This document shows positions 9,943 to 19,128 of a DNA stretch of 41,768 nucleotides, piece after piece. Within the stretch, counting starts at the first letter, position 1. Every line of letters begins with the position of its first letter. Origin of the DNA: Scenedesmus sp. ARA3 (taxonomy: Eukaryota; Chlorophyta; Chlorophyceae; Sphaeropleales; Scenedesmaceae); contig RWJK01000534.1 of the NCBI GenBank assembly GCA_004335835.1, positions 1-41,768 of the forward strand, given 5' to 3'. A program made the translations under genes and the position numbers. Below the pieces are notes generated by a model. That model saw nothing but the letters and a program-made list of their open reading frames with translations, did no database searches and had not been told where the DNA came from.

Positions 9943-10812
9943 GCAGGAACTGCGGGGTCGGATGTGTGGTGGTTTGTACAGTGCTTTGAGACAGGCCGAA
10001 TGTGTGCTACTGCATGTTAACGTCACTGTGACATAGGGGAAGCTGGTTACCTGAAGCCAACACTGCTGCCTGCTTTCTTCAAGGTTCAGCCCATTGTTCG
10101 TACTCTGCAGTGGCAGCTTGGCAGCACGTTCGCGTGAGTCTGTATGAAAAGCTGCATTAAGGCCGGCACTACACACGCATGCACGGAGGTCACCTGCACG
10201 GTGCCTGCAGCTGTGATCACTTGTTGCTACTGTCCGTACATGGCATCAGCACAGTGTTTATTGCGCCCTTGCGCGCTGGTCATATCCATGTGTAACTCGA
10301 CACATTCAATACAAAGCAGCAGTGAAGGTGGCAGCAGTACAGGCATGTAATTGACTACAGCAGCAAATCGTATGAGCAGTTTCCCTGACAAGCACCTCAA
10401 GTACAGCAACAGTCACTGCTGCAGTGATGATTGATACATTGGCAGCAGTATCAGCAGCAGTGGTGACTGATGGCGCCAGCAGACATGTGGCACAAACTCG
10501 CACCAGGTATCATTCATGTACGAACAGTAGCCGGTTCAACGCTAGTGAAAGATTCACCAGTACTTGTGAGTTCCCTGACATCACATGCCATGATGGAAGA
10601 AAGAATGGCACAGTCACACCGCGGAGAACGCACAGTTCCGTCAGGTAAACGATTTAGCCATATTAATTAGCAGACGTTGTTCAGTTATTCACAGGATGAT
10701 GCATCACATTACAGCGATTTAGCATCGCCTGAAAAATTTCAAGCACTTGCTTCAGTGCCCTTCACCTGCTGTCTCAAAAAATAATGCAGTGCTGAGCAAC
10801 CTGCATTCAGAC
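9174..10812. other. Intergenic region, no gene recognised
   Basis: Short open frames exist on both strands, but none shows a family motif, splice-phase consistency or conserved repetition. It contains one perfect CAG microsatellite (9888-9941). The segment just before 10813 is AT-richer and probably holds the promoter and 5' UTR of the following gene. Confidence 0.5.
9888..9941. repeat. (CAG)18 microsatellite
   Basis: An uninterrupted CAG tract of about 54 bp in intergenic sequence, not part of a supported reading frame. Confidence 0.9.
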
Positions 10813-12542
10813 ATGGGCTGTGACGATGACACTCGCATAGCCGAACTACGTTCCGACATCATTCCGCGAAAGGACGCAGCAGTGCAGCAGATACTGTCAC
10901 AATGGCAGCAGCAAGAGCAGCAGCAGGACAATAGCCAGAACTTGCTGGAGCTACTGACGTACATGCAGCAGGAGCTGGCAGCTCTCCAACAGGAACTATC
11001 TAGCTTAGAAGCCCGCAAGCTACAGGAGCAGCAGCAGGATGAGGCAGGTCAGTTCTTTGAAGTTTGCACGTGTCAACAAGCATGCGCATCTGCACCAAGA
11101 ACATGCAGTATCCTTGCAGCAGAATTTGATGTTTTGAACAACGTAGCGACTGTAAACGTCAGCTTTGGCAGCTGCAGTGCTGCTGAATCTCCGCTTTCAG
11201 CTGTCCAGCATGGGCCTGCATGACTCAGCAGCAGCAAGCCTGCACTAGGTACCCTATTCTGACATGCCCTGCTTGTGTGATCCTGCTCCCCTCACTTTGG
11301 ACGACAGCAGATGCTGTCACTGCACAGGGTGAGCAGCTGGCTCCAGCAGTGCTGCCATCATTAACCCTGCATGCCTGTGGCAGCACTGACGAAGCACGCA
11401 GCACACTTGCATGGTGTAGTTGCATGTACAATTTGCAAGCAGCAGCTGAGCAGCAAGACCCGCCGCCATGCTACTCCTGTAAGTGCGCAGGGTGACTTCG
11501 TACCTTACAGCACACTGAATTTGTGCAGGCAGTTCACGCTTGACCAGGTGTTCTTGTATGTGTTCACATTGCACTGTGTTGTCCAGGTCACCAATGCACT
11601 AGATGATCACCTTGTAAAGGGAGAGTTTGTATTAATCTCACTTTATCACCTTGTAATGCCATCTACCCGCCAAGCCCTGCCGCCTTGCCTCTGCCTGTGC
11701 TTCCCTACAGCAGGCCAGCCAAAGGGCGAGCAGCAGCCAGCAGTAATACACCTACAAATCCTGCACCGTCGTCCTCGCATCCGCAACAGCAAGCCTACCA
11801 GCAGCCTGGACAGCAGCAGCAGCAGCAACAGCAGCACTAAGACCATTGAGACTAGCAGCAGCCAGCTAGACCTTGCACGGCTCGAGGAGCAGCACGCAGT
11901 GAAGATTCTGAAGCTGCTGACAACGCATGATTGTGAAGTTCCTGGCGAAGATCAGTATGAAGAGGCAGTGATGCAGCTGCTGACGCTGGAGCCTGGAGAC
12001 CATGTGTGGTTCATCGCACAGAGCACAGGTGCGGAGCAGGCATGGGGTTTGCATGCTGCTGCATGCTGTTGGCTTGCAGCTGCTGTTAGCTTGCAAGTGT
12101 GTGGCTCATCGCACAGAGCACAGGTGCGTAGCAGGCATGGAGACTGCAGGTCGTTCACAGAGCAATTGCATTTCGCTGTGGCTTGCTGTTGCAGCACGTG
12201 CTGCATGTGGCTTTTGGGTACAAACTTGCAGACCATCGTAGCTGTGTGCTGGCAACAATTCTGGCGCGTAGCACAAAACAAAGGTGCGGCGCCGGCATAG
12301 ATGCATTAATTGTGCATGCTGCCCGCATGCTGCAAAGCGCAGCTGAAGGGCTGGCATGGGTTGGGCTGCTGTACCAGCAGGTGTCACATGCATTAGCAGG
12401 GTTACACCTGCACGGAGAGCTGCAGCCGCCTTGCTGCAGAACATGATGACGGCAGACTCGCTAAACCCAGGCCGAGCAAGTCCCAAACAAGGCAGTGATG
12501 CGCAGCATGTGCGCATTTCAATCTTCATGCTCTACTGCCGCC

Positions 12543-12575
<33 letters not shown>

Positions 12576-12849
12576 TCTGTACCTGCCCGCAGCCGCCAGC
12601 GCAGTCAAGGCAGCAGCAGTCAGCTCCGCCTGCTTCCTCCTACAAGTTGAGGCAGCCCTCATCGCCTTAGCAGTAATCAAGCAGCAGCTGCGCAACGTGG
12701 CCCTCACAAGGGGGCTCAGGCTGGTTGCTAATAACTGGGCGAGGCTTGGCGGCTGGGGTGTGCGGCTGCTGTGGGGGCAGAAGCCGCCACCCCTGATGCA
12801 GCCGCTGCTGGAGCTGGGGTCGATGGCACAGCGAGAGATGGAGCAGTAA
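10813..12849 (+). CDS. Coiled-coil protein of unknown function, three exons
   Basis: The model is 10813-11047, 11714-12028 and 12605-12849, with GT-AG introns and closing phases (ACA G plus TC gives Val). It predicts 264 residues starting MGCDDDTRIAELRSDI. Residues about 20-75 are a Gln/Leu/Glu-rich coiled coil (LLTYMQQELAALQQELSSLE). The middle has a low-complexity Ser run and then an ordered acidic segment (EEAVMQLLTLEPGDHVWFIA). The last exon is basic and amphipathic (AVIKQQLRNVALTRGLRLVA) and ends in LLELGSMAQREMEQ. I do not recognise the family. The last intron ends in a long CTG/pyrimidine tract. Exon 2 and the terminal exon both have downstream partial copies, which supports the exon assignment. 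Additional small exons between 12030 and 12600 are possible. Confidence 0.5.
12098..12141 (+). repeat. Downstream copy of the exon 2 end and donor
   Basis: GTGTGG(T/C)TCATCGCACAG then AGCACAGGTGCG is shared by 12003-12033 (real exon end and donor) and 12098-12128. A possible third, diverged version ends near 12290. Copies lie on the 3' side of the source exon. Confidence 0.7.
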
Positions 12850-12948
12850 GGGGGGAGCACAGCCCACCAGTGGCAGCGGCGACGGCCGTTGTTGCTTGCA
12901 AGTCAGTTGCGACCGCCTACGCTGGTGCAGCCACTGCGCAGCTGCAGC

Positions 12949-13009
12949 TGATGATGCAGCCGCTGCTGGAGCTAGGGTCCATGGCGCAGTGGGAGATGGA
13001 GCAGCAATG
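12949..13009 (+). repeat. Downstream copy of the terminal exon's last 55 bp and stop
   Basis: It encodes MQPLLELGSMAQWEMEQ, then Q and TGA. The real terminal exon reads MQPLLELGSMAQREMEQ and TAA. The reading frame survives, as in the copies at 542-653. Confidence 0.8.
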
Positions 13010-14137
13010 ATAAGCGTGCCAGCTCTCACTTGTGCAGAGGCCTTCTAGGACAGCATAGGCTGGAGCAGCCTGAGGCTCACCTGCTGTTGATGCACGTGGC
13101 TTTCACGTAGTAAGCAAGAGGGCGGCCGCAAGTTCAGGCACTGCCAGGCACTGCCTGCAGTTGATTTTGACGGCTGAGGTTATATGGCACTGTAACACTA
13201 CTAGTATTCTCTGTTATCAACCTGCAACGATGAGGGACCCACTGGCATCTGATGGTCAAACTATCAGTAGTCATGCGAGGCTGCTCCTACTGTCCCTAGC
13301 TAGGGGCAGACGGGTTAGCAAAGCTCAAGTGCGCCGCTCAGTAAGCCGTCAAATCCTGCGGAGAGACAAACACATCTGCCCTGTAATTTTGGAGGACAGA
13401 TTCTGGCATCCAGCTCACCAATGTATTGTTAAAAGGCCAAGCGGCATGATCACCATGTCACCGCTTCACGTTGTCAGCTGAAGCACTGCTGTCGACATGA
13501 CGTCATTGGCAATAACACAAGACAGCTTCACATGCCGGACTTCTTGAACCGCTGGCAGCTGCCGGCTGCACTGCAACACACGCAAGCAAAGACTCCAGTG
13601 CGCGGCTCACACTCCAGACAGCTCAACTACCAGGCATGATGATGACAAATCACCAGGCAAATGTGTTGCAGTGCAACCGTTGCTGTGACAGCACTGCTCA
13701 GGGCACCTTGGCCCTGGCTTGCCTGAGGACGCACATGCTGGTGAGCAGTAGCTATGATACAAATCCGATGTTTATCTGGGCTGTAAACAATACCTATGGC
13801 CACAACACACAGTGCATGCATCGATGCATGTAATATCACGGTTTGACACACAAAGAATTCAGATGTCTGACATCTGATGGTATAGATCACCACATTCCCC
13901 AAACTGGCGAAGGATTGGGGCCACAGCTGCTGTGTGCTTTGGTATGCAGCACAATACATTGCGCACAAAATGCGACATGTATCAGGTGCCACGCGGCAAT
14001 GACACACATGTGTTTGGCGTTGCAGCCCTGTACCACAGTGCAATGTGCTTGCAACATTGGCCACTGCTGCTGACACAGTAAACAAATTCTGATTCCAATG
14101 AAACATGTTCCATGCAGGCGGAACAGCAACCCAGCTC
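13010..14137. other. Convergent intergenic region
   Basis: No gene supported. A TGTAA motif at 13191-13195 could serve the upstream plus-strand gene. An open frame near 13161-13481 lacks recognisable features. The segment around 13730-14100 is AT-richer than average. Confidence 0.4.
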
Positions 14138-17100
14138 TCAAACGCCCTCCTGATCGCGACTCAGCTTCGCCGCTTCTGATCCCGGCGCACCAGCAGCTGC
14201 TGCTCCCGCTGCTGCTTCCACATCTGCTGCTGCTGCCTTGCCGTCTTCAACACCCTTCTCCTGCTGCCCCACCACCACCAGATCAATGTCCTGTACCTTG
14301 CAATCCGGGGTTCCACTATCCGCCGGACTGTCCATGCTGCCTCCTATCCGCGCTGCTGCAACCGGCAGCACATCAGCATCAGGCCCTGCTGCAGCATCCA
14401 GATCTGCTGTGCTGCTGCGCCGCATACTGCCAAGCCTGCCGCCGCTAGCTATTCTGAGGAAGCTACCCACAACGCCACTGCGCCAGCGCATCTGCGAGAC
14501 ATCAAAGAAGCCTCCAGCTGTCGCTGGCGATTCAAATCCGCGCGCGCCAGTCTCCGGGTGCCGCACAGACTGCAGGCGCAGCACGCCCCAGTTTGCTGCG
14601 GGGTTGACCTGTCCTGCAAGCCTGCTGCGGCCCTTTGCAGGAAAGGCGAAGCAGAAGACTACGCATATTACGTTGAAGGCTGCTCCCACGCCGTTTGGCA
14701 CGCCAACGAACCAGTCCTTCAAGGCCTGAAGTGACAGCAGCAGCGCGCATAGACAGGAGACAGCGGCACACAGCAGTGGTGAGGGCGAGGCGCCAGTGCA
14801 GATAAGGGGTCGGTAGCCTACATACTTAGCAAACAGCAACACCAGCCCAGCAGGCAAGGCTGTACCTTCTGTCATCTGTGACACAGTGCAGGCACGCACA
14901 CAGCAATCAGGGCCTACTGGCTTGCTGCAGTGTATGAAAACTGAAAACGAGTGCCAAGCCATTGACACGGATCTGTCAACAACATAAGTAGAATGTAACT
15001 GCATACAGAAGGACAGAGCTGCATGCTAGAGCAGTAGCGGCAGCAGCAGCAACCTTCGCACCATGCCGTATGCGAACCAGAGGGTGCCGTTGATCACATT
15101 CATGCAGCACAGCGGCCAGTGCAGGCTGGAGGAGTCGCGCTGCGCCACCACCTTTGCGAGTGAGGTGAGTGGTGCTGCATAGTAGATCGCCAAAATAGCT
15201 ACGCATGTCGAGCCCCTGCAGGTGCAAAAGCAGTCGGGCAAAGAAGGTTAGGGAATGCTAGAAGCCACCATCTTTGCGAGCGAGGTGAGTGGCGCTGCGT
15301 AGTAAATTGCCAGGATGGCTACGCATGTCGAGCCCCTGCGGTGACAGTTGCGGCACGCCACAATGCTTAGGAAGCAGCTGAGAGAGTGCCTGACAGCACG
15401 AATGGTGTATGCAGCCGCTGTTCAGCTCTGCTATGCAACAGGAAGAGATCCTTCTGAAGGAACACGCTGCAAGCATCCTGAGCCGCAGGCACGCCAGTGC
15501 AGCACTACATTTCCTCGCCGGCCTGCAAGCCTGGCCATGCCATCCACGTGCTCAGCCGGCACGTGCGTGGCTGCTTGCTACTGGGTGTCACCAGAGCGTC
15601 TTCAGCGCTGGCGTGTCCAGCTTGGCAGCCAGGCCATGCTGCACTAGGTACGCAAGGTCAAATCTGGACTACAGCAAACAGGCTGCAAGCCTCCTGAAGC
15701 AGCAGGCTAGTACAACACGACACGTGCGCTGCTGCGTTGCAACCCCTGCCATGCCATGCATGTGCTCAGTCAGCATTTGTGCAGCGTGCTGCTGGGGACT
15801 CACCAGAGTGTCTTCAGCGCTGGCGTGTCCAGCTTAGCAGCCAGGCCATGCTGCACTAGGTACGAGGTTCCAAGTCTGGACTACAGCAAACAGGCAGCAA
15901 GCGTCTTGAAGCAACAGGCTAGTACATGCTGCTGCTGGCTCACCAGAGTGTCTTCAGCCCTGGCGTGTCCAGCTTGGCAGCCTGGCCCTGCTGAAAACCT
16001 TGGCCATGCCATGCATGTGCTCAGTCAGCCTATGTCTAATGTGCTGCTGGCTCACCAGAGTGTCTTCAGCCCTGGCGTGTCCAGCTTGGCGGCCTGGCTG
16101 ACCAGCCCCACCACGAAGAACAGCATCACTGCTCCCAGGAAGATGTTCCGCAGAGTGTCTTGCGCCTGCATGGCATGAAGCAGTATGATGAGTAGAGATG
16201 GGATGAGGTGTAGGTGGGGCACGAAGCATCACTGCGCCCAGGAGGATGTTCCGCAGAGTGTCTTGCGCCTGCAGGTTTGCGCGTGAGTATCACAGCAAGG
16301 AGATTGGGGCAGGCGCACAGCAGATGGGGAGAGGGCGCTTACTAACGAGCAGCACGTGGGTGCTGTGCATTTTGAAATGTTGCTTTGGTGTGGAGGCGTC
16401 AGGGTTGACTGTCCTGCTTGGCACCAGAGGCGTTGATACCCCTGCAAGCAGCTTCCCTGTTTAAACCTCAACTAAAGCCAATACATCTTGAAGCTGATGT
16501 GCGTGACTGTTCCCCGCCTGACTCTAGCAGACAGCTCAGCCAAGCATACAATCAAGCATGCAACCAAGCCAAGCGATAGCCGCACCTGCTCCTTGGAGAA
16601 CTTGTAGCAGGTGAGCACGTTGAACATGCCAAACATCAGCCCGGGGATGTTGCCGAAGCCAAGTGCACCCGCATCAAACCAAACTGAACCCACAACAAAA
16701 GGCAGCAGCAGCCGCACCTGCTCCTTGGAGAACTTGTAGCAGGTGAGCACGTAGAACATGCCAAACATCAGCCCGGGGATGTTGCCGAAGTAGATGTACC
16801 AGTCAAGCCCAACATAGCCGTAGATGATCCAGGAGAAGCAGTTGGCTGCCATGGCAATGAAGGGCAGCACGTTCAGCTCCTGCAAGGCGGGAGAAGAGGC
16901 GCAGCGGCACATGATTCATGCTCAGATAATGCCTGAGTGTCTAGCGCTTTGTCGTCATGCAAATGAAGTGGAAGAGGCTGGGTGGGCCCAACGCAGCACT
17001 GCAAGCAGGCATGATGCGGCACGCCGGTTGATGCTGCCGCAGCTGCTCACCCGCCATCCATACAGCAGGTCAAGACTGCTAGCCGCTGCTTGTGTTGCTG

Positions 17101-17197
17101 TTGTCAGCCAACAGAACAGCACGCATTAGTATCTGCTTGCCATTCCAACCGATGCATGCTTGCTGATTCATGTGCTGGCTGCAGCTCTTGATGAGTC

Positions 17198-17228
<31 letters not shown>

Positions 17229-17725
17229 GGCCTCTGTTGCTGCTGGCAGCTCGAGATGATGCATGCTGGCCACCCACCCCTAGGCTCTTCTTCCTGTTGA
17301 CTTCAAGGACGGCCTGCAAGAACCAGCACACAGCAGCAGAAGGAGTATCAGCTGTTGAAAAGCACAGCTGTGAGAGCTGCTTGTACCAGCGGCATGGTAC
17401 CATGCAGGCACCTGCTGAGTTGGCTTCATGTGCTGCCCAGTTAACTGCATCCTGCAAGCTGCAGAAAAAAGAATTCACTCCTGCAAGCTGTAAGCAGATG
17501 CTAGAAACTGCCCTAGTACACATCGCTGCTCTTCCTGCAAGTCATTGCTGTGGTGACCCGGCACACCCTGGCCACACATTCTGCGTCTGCTGCCGCCATG
17601 CGTGCTGTCAAGTGCTGCGTATCCTTGCACACCTTGAGTGGGGAGCTGAACAGCACAAATGCGATGCCCACCCCCAGCCCAGGGCAGACATGCTTCAGCA
17701 GGATGTCTGTAGTTGATAGAGGCAT
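14138..17725 (-). CDS. SWEET (MtN3/saliva) sugar transporter, six exons
   Basis: Exons are 17725-17633, 17313-17278, 16879-16718, 16165-16056, 15215-15062 and 14725-14138. All junctions are GT-AG and the phases close, giving 380 residues. Seven membrane segments are visible: TDILLKHVCPGLGVGIAFVL with FSSPLK (TM1), PFIAMAANCFSWIIYG (TM2), YFGNIPGLMFGMFYVLTCY (TM3), LRNIFLGAVMLFFVVGLV (linker TM4), CVAILAIYYAAPLTSLAKVV (TM5), CCMNVINGTLWFAYGM (TM6) and WFVGVPNGVGAAFNVICVV (TM7). The family's conserved SPLK and APLT prolines, GNIPG and VPNGVG asparagines and a WFAYG motif are present. SWEETs are facilitative hexose or sucrose uniporters of the plasma membrane, tonoplast or other membranes; substrate and location cannot be read here. 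The C-terminal cytosolic tail, about 160 residues rich in Ala, Gly and Ser, is longer than in plant SWEETs. Exons 3, 4 and 5 have intronic partial copies. Confidence 0.92.
15263..15341 (-). repeat. Upstream copy of the 5' part of SWEET exon 5 (with acceptor)
   Basis: It encodes GSTCVAILAIYYAAPLTSLA preceded by a GCAG acceptor, then diverges. The real exon 5 starts at 15215 and continues to WFAYGM. One shared unit spans the acceptor. Confidence 0.88.
15588..15990 (-). repeat. Three downstream copies of the 3' part of SWEET exon 4 (with donor)
   Basis: Copies at about 15937-15990, 15797-15852 and 15588-15641 each match the (G)A-(A)-KLDTPALKTLW end of exon 4 plus a GTGA-type donor. The two distal units also share about 60 bp of non-exonic sequence (CTGCACTAGGTACG and GGACTACAGCAAACAGGC), so the duplications extend into the intron. 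Confidence 0.88.
16222..16275 (-). repeat. Upstream copy of the 5' part of SWEET exon 4 (with acceptor)
   Basis: It encodes AQDTLRNILLGAVML after a CTGCAG acceptor, versus AQDTLRNIFLGAVML in the real exon that starts at 16165. Together with the three downstream copies it brackets exon 4 on both sides. Confidence 0.88.
16579..16659 (-). repeat. Downstream copy of the 3' half of SWEET exon 3 (with donor)
   Basis: It encodes GNIPGLMFGMFNVLTCYKF and SKEQ, then GTGCGGC. The real exon has FYVLTCYKFSKEQ and the same donor, with only one or two base changes. If the second donor were used, a segment would be added in place of clean splicing, so this is a strong decoy site. Confidence 0.9.
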
Positions 17726-19128
17726 GGCTGCCTGGTGCTTGCTGAGCCAGCAGCCTCAGCTGCAGGCACCTGCCCGGCCCTGATGCCTGCAGGCAAAATG
17801 TTGATGGCAGACAACCCAGCAGGACGCATCAGCTGCTGCCTAAGGGTTGATTGCAGCACCAAGGCCAACATCTAAGTGCTAAGAAAACGTGTTGCAACGG
17901 CATGCAGGCGTTATGGCCTTTTGGATTGTGGGCTCCAAGGGTTGCTGCTGCTGCTGCCAGGGCCACTCACCTCAGGCGCTGCTAGCCAGCCTGGCTAGAA
18001 GACCAGCAATGCCCTAAACACGGCTCTTACAGAGCAATGTTTGTGGTGTTGATAAAGGAGTACGGCGTTGCTGGCTGTGACGAGCACCAAACTCTTGCTT
18101 ATTCGGTAGCGCTTCCAGTCGGAAACACCTGACATCAACGTCGCACAGATAGGAAAAGTACCAGTTCGAAACACTGGATTGTAAGTAGGGTGGCTGTAAG
18201 AACGCTCATGTTGTGTGCTGGTGCGGTGCTGCAAGGGTGCAATCCATGTTCTGGCTGCGTCGCTTTCAAGTATTCGACCACGCCCGAAATGTGCTTGCTG
18301 CCATTTGGACATCGACTCTCGCAGGAATAGGTGCAGATGCCCTGCCGAGTACGAACACCTTGCTTTTCAAACTAAGCATCCTTGGACGGGTTGGACCCTG
18401 GTTTCAGAGAGAACTCACACGTTGATCCACGCCATGCATTACTCTTCTCAGTTGAATATCCACACAAGCTGCAGCCAAGCGCCTGCAACGCCTGGTGTTC
18501 TGCTGCTGTGCGCAAGGCTGCACCAACAGCTACTGCCCAACAAAATCTGCAGAGACAAATAGCTGTTGCTGCTGCCTGCAGGCATCTTACTTGCATAAAC
18601 GCACTCACATGCACCTTGCTGGCCACCAGTTGCCTTGACGGCCATTGCACACTGCCTGACAACAAAAGAGAGGAACCTCGCTACACACCGCACACGTTTG
18701 CAGGAGAGCAGCTGAACTGCAGCAGCTGCTACAGCCAGCAGCTCAACCCGCAGCGCTGCTGCTCCTGCTGCTGCAGCAACAGGGGCCCCTCCACACGCTG
18801 CTCCCCTCGCAACATAGCAAAGTCCCACATGGGGCGCTTTACTACACATGCATAACGAGCTGAGCAGCTGCACCTTCAAGCTGCTGCAGCCATCGCATCC
18901 ACACCACACATGCTGCACCTTGCTTGACGCCCCTGCATCTCGCGCACTGCTGACACAGCGCCGCAAAACTCGCAGGAAACGCCGCACAACCGCCGCAAAT
19001 GCTCAGCCAACACGCGCCATGACAGCTCCGCAGCTGCACACGCTGCTGCACAAGCCTCGCCACTGCAACATCGGCTGCCAGTTGGTCAAACTGCGGTCAA
19101 ACAGTTGGTCAAACTGTGGTCAAGCTGC
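17726..19128. other. Region between atpG 3' end and SWEET start, unassigned
   Basis: This holds the atpG 3' UTR and SWEET promoter. The segment 18000-18420 has distinctly different base composition with no CAG repeats and no recognised coding function. 19080-19123 is a degenerate (TGGTCAAAC)n repeat touching the atpG stop. No gene is supported. Confidence 0.4.
19080..19123. repeat. Degenerate TGGTCAAAC minisatellite
   Basis: Four spaced GGTCAAAC/GGTCAAG units lie immediately downstream of the atpG stop codon. The same unit forms a longer array at 32702-32766. Confidence 0.75.

Noticed and set aside
13161..13481. 106-codon plus-strand open frame
   Set aside because: No family features, opens without an ATG, lies in a convergent intergenic region.
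18160..18190. tRNA-like T-arm (CCAGTTCGAAACACTGG)
   Set aside because: No matching A box, anticodon arm or acceptor stem around it; the loop is offset from a true T-loop.
18448..18987. 179-codon minus-strand open frame downstream of atpG
   Set aside because: Cys/Ser/Ala-rich reading of repeats in a likely 3' UTR; no splice or motif support.
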